Source of the DNA: Phycisphaeraceae bacterium
Lineage (GTDB): Bacteria > Planctomycetota > Phycisphaerae > Phycisphaerales > UBA1924
Direction: 5' to 3'
Length of the DNA stretch: 64,000 bases
Assembly: GCA_019454185.1 (NCBI GenBank)
Contig: CP075368.1
Coordinates: 3,017,649 to 3,081,648, forward strand
Shown here: piece by piece, positions 52,802 to 62,069 of the stretch
How the letters are laid out: each line of letters begins with the position of its first letter
Numbering within the stretch: position 1 is the first letter of the stretch
Made by a program: the position numbers and the translations under genes
The notes under the pieces: model-generated
What the model saw: only the letters and a program-made list of their open reading frames with translations
Database searches by the model: none
Told to the model about the DNA's origin: nothing

Positions 52802-53716
52802 ATGCTCCCCAAGCCGCCTCCTCGTGAGGGCTCACTCGGTTTCCTGTACGTTCCACCCTTCCGCATCCAGGGCGTCTCCGTCGCCGGCGAGACCACGTCC
52901 GTCGCGATCCCCGAGCTCGACATCGTCTTCGATCTCGGCGAGTGCCCCCGCGCGATGCTCCCCGCCAAATACGCCGCGATCTCCCACGGCCACATGGACC
53001 ACGTCGGCGGGCTCGCCTACTTCTGCTCCCAGCGCCGCTTCCAGGGCATGGGCGATGCCACCATCGTCTGCGATGCCCGCATCGAGACGGCCATCCGCCA
53101 GATGATGGCCGGCTTCGTCGAGCTCGAACGGCAGGAGACCTCCTACAAGATCGTCCCGCTCGACCACAACAAGCAGATCGAGATCAAGAACAACATCTTC
53201 CTGCGCGGGTTCCACACCGAGCACAACTGCCCCTCCATGGGCTACGCCGTCGTCGAGCGACGCAGCAAACTCAAGACCGAGTTCATCGACCTCCCGCAGG
53301 AGAAACTCCGCGAGCTCAAGGACCGAGGCGTCGAGATCACCCGAACCCTCGAGATCCCCCTCGTCGCCTACCTCGGCGACACCGCGCCCGGCCCGCACCT
53401 CGTCCGCGAGGACGTCCGCAAGGCCCAGATCGTCATCTGCGAGTGCACCTTCTTCGAGCCCGACCATCGCGAACGCGCCAAGGTCGGCATGCACATGCAC
53501 GTCACCGATGTCGCCGAGTGGCTCCGCGTCCTCGAATCGCAGGCCCTCGTCCTCATCCATATCTCCCGGCGCACAAACCTCCAGTTCGCTCGCAAGCGCC
53601 TCGTCGAGGCCGTCGGTGCCGACCGCGCCTCCAAGGTGCTCTTCCTGATGGACCACAAAAACAACAGAGAGCGCTACGAGGAACAGGCCAAGGTCGCCGA
53701 ACACGCCGGGCGCTGA
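52802..53716 (+). CDS. Metallo-beta-lactamase-fold hydrolase, RNase Z-like
   Basis: A 304-residue protein from ATG 52802 with GGAGG about nine bases upstream. The zinc motif SHGHMDHVGG (H-x-H-x-D-H) is intact. Later His are in FHTEHNCPSMGYAV and HMHVTDVAEW, and the Asp ligand is in AYLGDTAPGP. The layout, including the late HISRR, resembles RNase Z / tRNase Z-like proteins, which cut the 3' trailer of pre-tRNA. The substrate could be different. It lies divergent from the ATPase and 197 bases upstream of dnaA. Confidence 0.85.
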   Translation: MLPKPPPREGSLGFLYVPPFRIQGVSVAGETTSVAIPELDIVFDLGECPRAMLPAKYAAISHGHMDHVGGLAYFCSQRRFQGMGDATIVCDARIETAIRQMMAGFVELERQETSYKIVPLDHNKQIEIKNNIFLRGFHTEHNCPSMGYAVVERRSKLKTEFIDLPQEKLRELKDRGVEITRTLEIPLVAYLGDTAPGPHLVREDVRKAQIVICECTFFEPDHRERAKVGMHMHVTDVAEWLRVLESQALVLIHISRRTNLQFARKRLVEAVGADRASKVLFLMDHKNNRERYEEQAKVAEHAGR

Positions 53717-53913
53717 ACGATCGCGGATTTCGTGCCCCCGCAAGCGTCTGATCCTGCGAGGGTTGCCGATCCGCGCCGCGAGACTGCACCGATTGGTGTT
53801 GACTCAAGGCCCCGTTCCGATTACGTTTCGCGTTGCGGGGTCGCGCGGTGCGCCCCGTCTGTCTGACGGGTTGCTTGGCGCGATTGCCGACGTGTGCGGG
53901 GCGCGCAGGAAGG

Positions 53914-55389
53914 GTGGATTCTCCGTTGGCCGACCCCGATCGCAAGATCTGGGAGGGAATGCTCTCGCATCTGCGAGCGCACAACCCCGCCATCTGCCGC
54001 CAGTGGTTCGAGGAACTCGAGCCGCTGGGCGTCTCCGGCGGCGTCATGGCCGTCCGAACCCTCACCGCCGTTCACCGCGACTACCTCAGAAGCCAGTGCC
54101 TCGACCACTTCAACGACGCGATCCGCAGCGTCTCCGGCCAACTCCTCGCCGTCCGCTTCCTCGGACCGGACGAGGCCGTCGCCCCCCCGGCCCGCAACCC
54201 GCGCGCCGCCGGCTCCATCCTCGAACCCAAGCCGCAGCACCACCACGAGCCCGCTGTCTCATCAACTTCCGACGGCTCGCCGAGCACCCTGGCCGGCAAC
54301 GGACAATCCGGCGCAGTAGGCGGCGTCTCCTTCGGCTCGCGCGAGGCCTCGCCCCGCCAGCACGAATCGCTCGTCATCAACCCCGACTACACCTTCGATA
54401 ACTTCGTCATCGGCCCCGGCAACCGCCTCGCGCACGCCGCCGCCGTCGCCGTCGCCGACATGCCCGGGCGCGCGTACAACCCGATCTTCATCCACGGGGG
54501 CGTCGGCCTGGGCAAGAGCCACCTTCTCCAGGCCATCTGCCTCCGCATCGCCGAAGAACGCCCCGCCGCCGCGATGTACTACACATCCTGCGAGGGCTTC
54601 ATGACCCAGTTCATCGAGGCCGTCCAGCAGGGACAGATGAACGACTTCCGCCACCGCTTCCGCGATGTCGATGTCCTCGTCGTCGACGACATCCACTTCC
54701 TCGCCAAGCGCGACCGCACACAGGAAGAATTCTTCCACACCTTCAACGCCCTCTACCAGGCGCACAAGCAGATCATCCTCTCCTCCGACGCGCCCCCCGA
54801 AGAGATCCCCGACCTCGAAGACCGTCTCGTCTCGCGCTTCAAGTGGGGACTCGTCACCAAGGTCGAACCACCCGATTACGAAACACGCGTCGAGATCGTC
54901 AAGGCAAAGGCCCGCATCCGCGGCTTCGAGATCCCAAACGAAGTCGCCGGCTACATCGCCGAACGCATCAAGGCCAACATCCGCGAACTCGAAGGCGCGG
55001 TCATCAAGCTCCAGATCCAGGCAAAGGTCGAGGGCCGACCCATCGACCTCTCCCTCGCCTCCGCGGCACTCGGAGACATCGTCGCCGCCGCAATCCCCTC
55101 CATCCAGGCGATCGTCACCACCGTCACCACCTTCTACGGCGTCCGTCTCGCCGATCTCCAATCCAAGCGACGCCAGCAGTCCGTCGTCCTCCCACGCCAG
55201 ATCTGCATGTACCTCGCACGCAAACTCACCCGCCACTCCCTCGAAGAGATCGGCGGCTTCTTCGGCGGACGCGACCACACCACCGTCATGCACGCCCTCA
55301 AGGCCATCGTGACCCGGCGCGAACAGGACGACAAACTCGACGCCGCCATCCGCTCCATGGAAGAACGCCTCACCAACGGCCACTACTAA
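53914..55389 (+). CDS. dnaA: Chromosomal replication initiator protein DnaA
   Basis: About 491 residues from GTG 53914 (AGGAAGG immediately upstream); TTG 53926 is an alternative. Domain I is residues ~15-90, followed by a variable Pro/Ser-rich domain II. The AAA+ domain has Walker [12 protein letters not shown], Walker [21 protein letters not shown] and sensor phrases [20 protein letters not shown]. Domain IV carries the DnaA-box-binding signature [15 protein letters not shown]. DnaA opens the origin and loads the replisome. DnaA-box-like sequences lie downstream at 55799-55829. Confidence 0.96.
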   Translation: MDSPLADPDRKIWEGMLSHLRAHNPAICRQWFEELEPLGVSGGVMAVRTLTAVHRDYLRSQCLDHFNDAIRSVSGQLLAVRFLGPDEAVAPPARNPRAAGSILEPKPQHHHEPAVSSTSDGSPSTLAGNGQSGAVGGVSFGSREASPRQHESLVINPDYTFDNFVIGPGNRLAHAAAVAVADMPGRAYNPIFIHGGVGLGKSHLLQAICLRIAEERPAAAMYYTSCEGFMTQFIEAVQQGQMNDFRHRFRDVDVLVVDDIHFLAKRDRTQEEFFHTFNALYQAHKQIILSSDAPPEEIPDLEDRLVSRFKWGLVTKVEPPDYETRVEIVKAKARIRGFEIPNEVAGYIAERIKANIRELEGAVIKLQIQAKVEGRPIDLSLASAALGDIVAAAIPSIQAIVTTVTTFYGVRLADLQSKRRQQSVVLPRQICMYLARKLTRHSLEEIGGFFGGRDHTTVMHALKAIVTRREQDDKLDAAIRSMEERLTNGHY

Positions 55390-55637
55390 ACCGGCTCTCC
55401 ACCCTGTGCTCACACGATCGGCCTTTGTCCCCGCCCGGATCAAGGCGTGCCTCACCTTCGTTTCCTTCCTCCTACCTGGCGATTGTGACTGTGGAACGAT
55501 GGTGCAGAACCGGGCGCTTCACGACACGAATGCCCGCCGGGTCTGAACGATCCGCTCACACGCCGGTCGGGTGCCCCGCCGCAGATACAACGCCCCGTCC
55601 GCGATTGCACGACAAATGACAGGATGTCCTCTCCCCT

Positions 55638-55829
55638 TGTTGATCCGTAAACCACTTCCGATCAACACCTTGTGACATCCGATCGGCCGACACTCCACAA
55701 AGCGCCAGCCCCTGCTATCACCATCATCATGTCTATCTCAATGATGAAGGAAGAAGAGGCCCCGGCGTTCGGCACGCCCCCGCGAACCACCCGCCCGCTT
55801 CTCCACAATGTGGGTATCGCTGTGGATAG
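55638..55829. other. Candidate replication origin between dnaA and mutM
   Basis: The 461-base gap after dnaA has no gene. Near its end are three DnaA-box-like sequences in both orientations: TTCTCCACA (55799-55807, one mismatch to TTATCCACA), TGTGGGTAT (55809-55817, two mismatches on the other strand) and TGTGGATAG (55821-55829, one mismatch). An inverted repeat TGTTGATC / GATCAACA lies at 55638-55667. No strongly AT-rich unwinding element is visible. The rest of the gap shows nothing I recognise. Confidence 0.5.
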
Positions 55830-55850
55830 TCCTCCCCATCGCCTCGCAAT

Positions 55851-56696
55851 TCACCTCTGGCACTTCGCACACCACACCGTCGTCCGCTGCGCAACAACCC
55901 CACCTTTGAGGGTCGCCCCACACCCGACACACGGCTCGCCCATCCGGCCATACACAGCGTGCCCCAGCTGGGCACGGCCTCGTTCCCCGGTTCCCCCGAC
56001 ATAATCCCGCAGCGTCGATCCTCCCGCCTCCAGCGCGGCACGCATCACCCCACCGATCGCCGCTGCGAGCGCGTCCCACTCCTCACGCCGCACCCGCCGC
56101 GCACCACGCGTCGGCCGGATCCCTGCCCGGAAGAGCGCCTCATCCGCGTAGATGTTCCCGACCCCCGCGATCACCGATTGATCCAGCAACACGCCCTTCA
56201 CCGCTCGCGCCGATGCGCCGCCACGCTCGCCCAGCCCCTCCCCGGTCGCCGCCAGCGCATCCGGACCCAATTCGCTCCACCGAGCCCCGAGCGCATCAAG
56301 CGAGAGCGGCCACAACCCGCCGAATCGCCTCGGATCACGGAACACCAGAACGCCCGCGGGCTTGCTCTTCAGGGCCGCGCCCCTCTCCATCGTCCACAGC
56401 GCGTGCACATGCGTTGTGGATTGAAGATCGGGGCGAGCCGCGTGATGCACCAGTTGACCCGTCATCCCCAGGTGTACAACCAGCGCGCGACGCACACCCG
56501 CTCCGGAGCCGATCAGCGCGATCTGCTTCCCGTGCCTGCGTATCGCCTCGATCGTCGTGCCCTCAAGCAGCGCGGCCGCCGAACCATCACCCTCGACGAT
56601 GTCCGCTCGCCGCAACTCGACGCGCGCCACATCCCGCCCCACGAGCAAGGGCTCGAGCGTCCGCTTCACGGTCTCCACTTCCGGCAACTCAGGCAT
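55851..56696 (-). CDS. mutM: Formamidopyrimidine-DNA glycosylase
   Basis: A 281-residue base-excision repair enzyme that removes 8-oxoguanine and formamidopyrimidines. It begins PELPEVETVKRTL, so the catalytic Pro2 and Glu3 are intact after Met removal. HGKQI carries the conserved Lys, and VGNIYADEALFRAGI is the helix-two-turn-helix. The C-terminal zinc finger has C-x2-C (CVGC) and C-x2-C (CAKC), ending Gln-Arg. Length is normal. It reads towards the origin region and is followed upstream by tadA on the same strand. Confidence 0.96.
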   Translation of the reverse strand: MPELPEVETVKRTLEPLLVGRDVARVELRRADIVEGDGSAAALLEGTTIEAIRRHGKQIALIGSGAGVRRALVVHLGMTGQLVHHAARPDLQSTTHVHALWTMERGAALKSKPAGVLVFRDPRRFGGLWPLSLDALGARWSELGPDALAATGEGLGERGGASARAVKGVLLDQSVIAGVGNIYADEALFRAGIRPTRGARRVRREEWDALAAAIGGVMRAALEAGGSTLRDYVGGTGERGRAQLGHAVYGRMGEPCVGCGATLKGGVVAQRTTVWCAKCQR

Positions 56697-56740
56697 GGCG
56701 GAGCATCCGACAATCGTGCATCACAGTGCCCTCATGGCCC

Positions 56741-56864
56741 AGTTCCTCTCCGCATTCAGATCTGTCTTCTTCGCGATCTTCGCGTTCAATGTCTTCTTCT
56801 TCTCGTGCTTCGCATGAAGCCCACATCTCTTCTCCGTGGCCCTCCCTGTTCTCTGTGGTGAATG
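56741..56864. repeat. Degenerate dispersed repeat between mutM and tadA
   Basis: Pyrimidine-rich text: CTTCTTCGCGATCTTCGCG (56766-56784), then TCTTCTCCGTGGCCCTCCC and CTGTTCTCTGTGGTGAATGC (56827-56865). It has the wording of the 6.2 and 8.9 kb repeats with more substitutions. It fills the 195-base intergenic space; no gene is visible in it. Confidence 0.55.
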
Positions 56865-56891
56865 CCTTTCTCTTCTGTTTCGCTCAAGCGC

Positions 56892-57563
56892 TCACAACCT
56901 CGGCACAGAACTATCCGGCTTCTTCGGACGATCCGGTCTCCGCAGCGACGCGAAGAAACTCTTGAGCAGCGCGGCACACTCCTCCGCCAGCACGCCTTCC
57001 ACCGGCACCACCCGATGGTTCAGGCGCGCATCGTTCGTCAACGCCATCAGCGACCCGCACGCACCCGCCTTCGGATCCGCCGCGCCGTACACCAGCCGCC
57101 CCACACGCGCGTTCACGATCACCCCCGCGCACATCGGGCACGGCTCCAGCGTCACCACCACCGTGCAATCCGTCAGGCGCCAATCGTGCTTCGCGGCACA
57201 CGCCCCGCGCATCGCGAGCAACTCCGCGTGCGCTGTCGGGTCCTTGTCGATCTCACGCCGATTGAACGCCTCACCCAGCACCCGCCCCGTCGCCGTCTCA
57301 TACACCACCGCGCCGACCGGTACCTCGCCCACGTCGGCCGCCGCACGCGCCAGCTCCAACGCCCGACGCATCATCGCAACATCGGTCTCGGTTGCGAGCG
57401 AAGCATCCGGCCCCGCCCCACCGCGCGCCGCATCCGCTCCCGCGCCATCTCCCCCGGGCGCATCGACCGGATCGAGAATCGTCTGCGGACGAGCGATTGG
57501 CGCGTCCGCGAGAGATCCGTAACCCAACCCAAAGACCCTCAGGATGTCCCGTCCCAGTCCCAT
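56892..57563 (-). CDS. tadA: tRNA-specific adenosine deaminase / CMP-dCMP-type deaminase
   Basis: A 223-residue protein from ATG 57563 (AGGAG upstream). The deaminase domain starts near residue 62: MMRRALELARAAADVGEVPV, zinc motif HAE in PTAHAELLAMR, and PCPMCAG with the two Cys ligands. AFNRREIDKDPTAHAE is typical of TadA, which converts A34 to inosine in tRNA-Arg. An N-terminal extension of ~60 Gly/Ala/Asp-rich residues is unusual; initiation further in cannot be excluded. It lies 40 bases after tatC on the same strand. Confidence 0.9.
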   Translation of the reverse strand: MGLGRDILRVFGLGYGSLADAPIARPQTILDPVDAPGGDGAGADAARGGAGPDASLATETDVAMMRRALELARAAADVGEVPVGAVVYETATGRVLGEAFNRREIDKDPTAHAELLAMRGACAAKHDWRLTDCTVVVTLEPCPMCAGVIVNARVGRLVYGAADPKAGACGSLMALTNDARLNHRVVPVEGVLAEECAALLKSFFASLRRPDRPKKPDSSVPRL

Positions 57564-57603
57564 GCGCGGCTCCTGTTACTCTCCCCTGCCGCGTGCGCAA
57601 ACC

Positions 57604-58590
57604 TCAATCCTCTCCCTGCTCCTCCATCAACTCGGATTCTGACTTGAACAGTTTCTTCGCAGGGAGAATCTTCAACAGCACAAGCCCGAGCTCATACAAC
57701 AGGTAGATCGGAATCGACAGCAGCGGCTGCGACACCGGGTCCGGAGGCGTCAACACCGCCCCGATCACGAACGCACCCAGAATCGCGTGCTTCCGATACT
57801 TCGCGATCACCTTCGGATCGATCGCGCCCGCCCACCCGAGCAGCAACACCACCACAGGCGTCTGGAACGCGAGCGCAAACCCGATGCCCATCACCGTCAG
57901 CCACTTGAAGTAGTCCGTCAGCCGCGGCTGGATCACAATCCCCGTGTCTCGCGTCAGCGCCATCCCATAAATCTCCGGGGGCTTCCCCTCGGGCGCGACG
58001 TTCACACGCAGCTGTCTCAGCGGCTCGTTGATCCACATCGTCCCGGAGCCCGGATGCGCCGGGTCACCCCCCAGCACCGGAGCAGAAGGAAGCACGATCC
58101 CTTGCGCATCCACAACCTCGCTCCCACGTTCCGAGATGTGCGTCCCGAAGCGCATGAAGAACGCCAGGATCACCGGAAGCAGCACGAAATACATGAAGCA
58201 CGCGCTCGCCGCCGTCAGCACGCTGCTCAGCGGCAACAGAATGTGGATGAACCGCCGCTCATGCCTGTACAGCCCCGGCGCGATAAAGAGCCACGCCTGA
58301 TACAGAAGCCACGGGCTGCCCATCAACACCGTCGCCAGCAGCGACACCTTGATGTACTGCGCAAACGACTCCGCCGGCGATGTCGAAAGAAACGTCTCCG
58401 GCAGACCCTGCTCACGGAGCGAACTCCGCGCCGGCAGCATCAGAATCTCCATCAACTTGCGACCCAGCAACAACGCCAGAATCAGAATCGGGATCAACCC
58501 CAGCAACGCCACGATCAGCCGCGAACGCAACTCCTCCAGATGATCGCCAAACGACATGGCATCACCCGACGGCTTGTTCGTGCTCAGCAT
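57604..58590 (-). CDS. tatC: Twin-arginine translocase subunit TatC with inserted loop
   Basis: About 328 residues from ATG 58590; ATG 58608 and 58557 are alternatives. It opens MSFGDHLEELRSRLIVALLG, the TatC signature. SPWLLYQAWLFIAPGLYRHE and FALAFQTPVVVLLLGWAGAI are also conserved, as are several membrane helices. Between the third and fourth helix, where normal TatC has a short periplasmic loop, there are ~80 extra residues (about 170-250; including SERGSEVVDAQGIVLPSAPV and VNVAPEGKPPEIYG). TatC is the receptor for Tat signals; Tat-type oxidoreductases occur at 4729 and 6350. Divergent from the sigma-factor gene. Confidence 0.92.
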   Translation of the reverse strand: MLSTNKPSGDAMSFGDHLEELRSRLIVALLGLIPILILALLLGRKLMEILMLPARSSLREQGLPETFLSTSPAESFAQYIKVSLLATVLMGSPWLLYQAWLFIAPGLYRHERRFIHILLPLSSVLTAASACFMYFVLLPVILAFFMRFGTHISERGSEVVDAQGIVLPSAPVLGGDPAHPGSGTMWINEPLRQLRVNVAPEGKPPEIYGMALTRDTGIVIQPRLTDYFKWLTVMGIGFALAFQTPVVVLLLGWAGAIDPKVIAKYRKHAILGAFVIGAVLTPPDPVSQPLLSIPIYLLYELGLVLLKILPAKKLFKSESELMEEQGED

Positions 58591-58796
58591 GGAAACTCGC
58601 TGGGGCATGGCGTTTGTTTGGGAAACCTCGCCCGCACCCCTTTCTACCCGGCGCGGCACAATCCGACCGAACGGTATCTGGCTCCCGATCGTTGTACCAA
58701 TCACACGCAACCGGAACCCCGAACACCGGAATTCCTCTGACGGGAACCCCCACGGGTGCGCATCCTCGTTCTGAGTCATTGCGGGAGTACAAGCAC

Positions 58797-59528
58797 GTGC
58801 GACTTGTCGGGCTCGAAGACCGAGCGGCTACCGGAAGCAGCGCGGGTGCTGCGCTCGTTCTCGCCGCGATCAGGGGCGAGCGCGACGCCCAGCGCCAGGT
58901 CTGGGAAGACCACCGCCGCTGGGTCGCCGCCGTTCTCATGGCCCACAAGCCCAGACAAGCCGACCTCGAAGACCTTCTGCAGGATGTCGCCATGCAGTTC
59001 GTGCGCCGTGTCAACGAGATCCGAGACCCCGCCGCGCTCAAGCCCTGGCTCCGCACGGTCGCCGTGAACGCCGCCCACGCGTCCGGGCGCACACTCAAAC
59101 GCCGTCGCCGCGACGAGACCGAGCACCGCCCCGCCTCCGCCTCCGGAGCCCTCGGGCTCACCACCGGAGCCGGCGCACCCGCCGATGCCAAGCCCGACCT
59201 CATGACCGGACGACGCGAAGAGGCCCGACGCCTCATGGAACTCTCAGAGCGACTCCCCGACGGATACCGCGAGCCACTCCTCCTCAGATGCCTCCAGGGC
59301 ATGAGCTACCGCATGATCGGCGAACTCATGGGGCTTCCGGAGACCACCATCGAGACCCGCATCGCCCGAGGCAGGCGCATGCTCCGCGAACTCGCGGAGA
59401 AAGCCCCCTCAGAAACACACCCGCCAAGCCACACCATCGAACGCAAGCCCGAAGGCGCAACGCAGGACCCGCACGCGCCACAACCACACGCAGGGACGCC
59501 GCACGAAAACGCGGAGCCAACACCATGA
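58797..59528 (+). CDS. ECF-type RNA polymerase sigma factor
   Basis: About 243 residues from GTG 58797 with GGGAG nine bases upstream; a TTG at 58779 is possible. Region 2 includes QADLEDLLQDVAMQFVRRVN and LKPWLRTVAVNAA. Region 4 includes LPDGYREPLLLRCLQGMSYR and LMGLPETTIETRIARGRRML. A Pro/His-rich C-terminal tail of ~45 residues is extra. The stop overlaps the next gene by four bases, and that gene encodes a membrane protein of anti-sigma type. Three GGAA motifs spaced 15 bases apart lie upstream at 58713-58748. Confidence 0.9.
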   Translation: MRLVGLEDRAATGSSAGAALVLAAIRGERDAQRQVWEDHRRWVAAVLMAHKPRQADLEDLLQDVAMQFVRRVNEIRDPAALKPWLRTVAVNAAHASGRTLKRRRRDETEHRPASASGALGLTTGAGAPADAKPDLMTGRREEARRLMELSERLPDGYREPLLLRCLQGMSYRMIGELMGLPETTIETRIARGRRMLRELAEKAPSETHPPSHTIERKPEGATQDPHAPQPHAGTPHENAEPTP

Positions 59529-60160
59529 CCGGCACCGATCGTGACATCCTGATCTCACGCGTCATCGACGGCGAGGCCTCGCCCGAGGACTGGTCCGCGC
59601 TCAAGGCCCTCGCCGAGCGAGACCCCTCCATCTGGCGCGATCTCGCCGGCCTCCAGCAAGACCACGCCGAGCTCTCCGGAGCCATGACAGAGGTCGTCGC
59701 CCTCGCCGACGATGTCGACGCTCCCGTCCACGCCGCGGGCGGCATCTCCGACCGCGCCCGCTCGCTCCGTATGTGGGGGGGCTGGGCCGCCGCCGCCGCG
59801 CTCGCCCTCGCCTGGATCGTCCGCCCGCCGAACCACGCCGAAAGCCCGAACTCGATCGTTCCGGTCAATCACGCCGCGCTCTCCCCCTTCGGCCTCTCCG
59901 CCTCCTCACAACCCGACGACTACTTCGACGCCTATCTCCGCGCCGGCCAACAGGATGGCCGCGTCCTCGGCGAGGTCGGCGAGCCCCTTCTTGTCCAGAC
60001 TATCCCGCAGGAAGGGGGCGGCTACGAGGTCCGATACGTCCGACAGATCATGGAGCGACGCATCGTCCCGCAGGTCTACGGCATCGGACTCGGCTACGAC
60101 GAGCGAGGCGAGGCCCGCCCCATCCTCATCCCCGTCACCACCGCACCGGGTCGAATGTAA
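59525..60160 (+). CDS. Putative membrane anti-sigma factor
   Basis: A 211-residue protein whose ATG overlaps the sigma gene stop (ATGA). The N-terminal ~75 residues start TDRDILISRVIDGEASPEDW, like the zinc-free anti-sigma helices of planctomycetes ('L...LDGELS..E...L'). One membrane helix (GGWAAAAALALAWIV) is near residue 90. The outer part (~100-211) is a small domain with PDDYFDAYLRAGQQDGRVLG and YVRQIMERRIVPQVYGIG. Likely sequesters the sigma factor at the membrane; the assignment rests on position and topology. Confidence 0.72.
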   Translation: MTGTDRDILISRVIDGEASPEDWSALKALAERDPSIWRDLAGLQQDHAELSGAMTEVVALADDVDAPVHAAGGISDRARSLRMWGGWAAAAALALAWIVRPPNHAESPNSIVPVNHAALSPFGLSASSQPDDYFDAYLRAGQQDGRVLGEVGEPLLVQTIPQEGGGYEVRYVRQIMERRIVPQVYGIGLGYDERGEARPILIPVTTAPGRM

Positions 60161-60313
60161 TCACAACACTCACCCGCCCCGACGCGACGGAAACCCGTCC
60201 CACGCGCATCACTGTGTGAGAGTCCCGATCGGCCCATTGCACCGATCCGAAAGACGAAGAGTCTCGTGGCCGCGCACCAGACCCGCACACGCCGCGAGCA
60301 ACGGAGCACACCC

Positions 60314-61639
60314 ATGAAACACCTCAGCAGAAACACTTCAATCCTCCCCGCACTCTCCGCCCTCCTCCTCGCGGTCGGGACCGCATCATCCGCCGGCGCA
60401 CAGGTCACCTGGACCACCCAACCCCCGTCGCCCCCCACGCCGCCCCCCGCGCAGACCGCTTCCGGCGGGTCAACCACGCGCACCATCGTCAGCACGAACG
60501 ATGACCGCACCATCGTCATGAGCGGCACCACCGCCTCGGGCGATCGCTACGAGATCAAACTCAAGAACGACACCCTCGACGCAAAGCTCAATGGCAAGCG
60601 CGTCCCCGACGATCGCATCCGCCTCTCCGAGTCCCGCGTCGAACTGCTCGACGAGCAGGGCGGCGTCATCGTCTCGATGGACACAAACCCCGCCATGCCC
60701 GTCATCCCCGCAGTGCGAGCCGTCCCTCCAATCCCGCCGATCGCGGGTGGCGGCCAGTGGACCGCAACACCGAGCACCACGTTCTCCATCGCCCAGGGCG
60801 AGGCCCAGCCCCCCAAGGTCATGGTCGGCATCAACATGTCAGATGTCGGAGCCACCCTCCGCGAGCACTTCGGCCTCAGCGAAGACGCCGGCTTCGTCGT
60901 CGATGGCGTGATCGAGAATCTCCCCGCATCCAACGCGGGCATCCAGGCACGCGACATCGTCATCGCCATCGACGGACAGAACGTCACCAACACCACCCTC
61001 CGTCAGGTCCTCAACACCAAAGAGCCCGGACAGAAGGTCAAGGTCCGCATCCTCCGCAAGGGAAGCGAGAAGAACCTCGACATGGTGCTCGAGGGCTACG
61101 ACGCCTCCAAACTCGGCATCGGGCCGATCACCGCCGCCGGCACGGCCAGTCTCAGCCCAACCATCATCCGCGAGTTCCCCACGGTCGATTTCTACCGCCG
61201 CTCCGGCAACTCAGAAGAGGCCCAGCGCGCCCTCGAACTCGCCGAACGCTCGATGGAGCAGGCCATGTCCCAGCTCCGAGGCCAGCAAGGCGCAGAGAGC
61301 ATGCGCGAAGCATCCGAGCGCATGCGTCAGGCCCTCGAAGAACTCCGCCGCTCACAGAGCACACTCCGTGAAGGAGCCGCGGGACAAGGAGGACTCGACC
61401 GTCTCTTCGTCGTCCCCTCGGCGCCCACACCCCCCGCCACGCCCTCCGAGCCGGGTGCGGCACAGGGCCGCTCCTCTCAGCGCAGTTTCCAGGTCCTCCG
61501 CGACCCCAGAGCCGCATCACCCGCGGATGCCGATCGCATGGGCCAACTCGAATCACAGATCAACGAACTCAACTCCCGCCTCGACAAACTCGACGACCGC
61601 CTCGGCAAACTCCTCGATCGCCTCGAACGCGGCAACTGA
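60314..61639 (+). CDS. Exported PDZ-domain protein with coiled coil
   Basis: A 441-residue protein from ATG 60314 (GGAGCACACCC upstream). The signal peptide LSALLLAVGTASSAGAQ ends near residue 30; a Pro-rich stretch follows. Residues ~170-260 form a PDZ domain: FGLSEDAGFVVDGVIENLPA, then GIQARDIVIAIDGQNVTN and KVRILRKGSEKN. There is no protease domain. Helical segments rich in Glu/Gln/Arg (~310-360 and ~410-440, LESQINELNSRLDKLDDRLG) look like coiled coils. It follows the sigma/anti-sigma pair by 153 bases and may be part of the same envelope-stress response. A strong terminator follows. Confidence 0.82.
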   Translation: MKHLSRNTSILPALSALLLAVGTASSAGAQVTWTTQPPSPPTPPPAQTASGGSTTRTIVSTNDDRTIVMSGTTASGDRYEIKLKNDTLDAKLNGKRVPDDRIRLSESRVELLDEQGGVIVSMDTNPAMPVIPAVRAVPPIPPIAGGGQWTATPSTTFSIAQGEAQPPKVMVGINMSDVGATLREHFGLSEDAGFVVDGVIENLPASNAGIQARDIVIAIDGQNVTNTTLRQVLNTKEPGQKVKVRILRKGSEKNLDMVLEGYDASKLGIGPITAAGTASLSPTIIREFPTVDFYRRSGNSEEAQRALELAERSMEQAMSQLRGQQGAESMREASERMRQALEELRRSQSTLREGAAGQGGLDRLFVVPSAPTPPATPSEPGAAQGRSSQRSFQVLRDPRAASPADADRMGQLESQINELNSRLDKLDDRLGKLLDRLERGN

Positions 61640-61741
61640 TCCGCACCGGGGTATCAACCCCGGGCAACCGACCGAAACCCCCTCCCAACCACTCCGGTAG
61701 GAATCTCGGTCCGAACGCGAAAACCATCCGCCTCCGCAATG

Positions 61742-61782
61742 CGCGGGCATGTGCAACGTCGCACGTGCCCGCGTTCTTGTTC
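61742..61782 (+). terminator. Rho-independent terminator after the PDZ gene
   Basis: A 13-bp stem (61742-61754 with 61761-61773; one G-T pair) around AACGTC, followed by TTCTTGTTC. It is 102 bases after the stop at 61639. The rest of the ~300-base gap to 61937 holds nothing I recognise. Confidence 0.8.
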
Positions 61783-61936
61783 GAGATGACCCCTGCCTTT
61801 GCTCTCTCTTCGGTGGCACCGCTCTCCAGAGCGGTGTCTCCTCTGTGACACAGTCACTCTCTAGAAGTAAGCACCTCTCCCGGGCGGTGCCTTTGTCGTT
61901 CGCGTGCGGCGTGCATCAGGACTCGGCTGCACACAC

Positions 61937-62059
61937 CTACTCGCGATCGTCTTCCCCCTCGCGCCCGATGAGTTCCTCGGCTTCCTTGAGCAGGGCCCGT
62001 GCGTCAGGGTTCTCCGACCACGGGCGGCCGGAATCGTCGAGAGCGGAAGGGTCGGCCAT
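61937..62059 (-). CDS. Possible 40-residue protein after the WD40 gene
   Basis: A short reading from ATG 62059, ten bases after the WD40 gene stop. It is strongly charged: ENPDARALLKEAEELIGREG, then a Glu/Asp-rich end. The amphipathic helix pattern and tight spacing favour a real translationally coupled gene, but there is no clear ribosome site and no recognised family. Confidence 0.4.
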   Translation of the reverse strand: MADPSALDDSGRPWSENPDARALLKEAEELIGREGEDDRE

Positions 62060-62069
62060 AATGATGGAA

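Noticed and set aside
54262..55455. A 397-codon minus-strand frame opposite dnaA
   Set aside because: It is Asp/Glu/Val/Gly-rich antisense sequence over an unmistakable dnaA.
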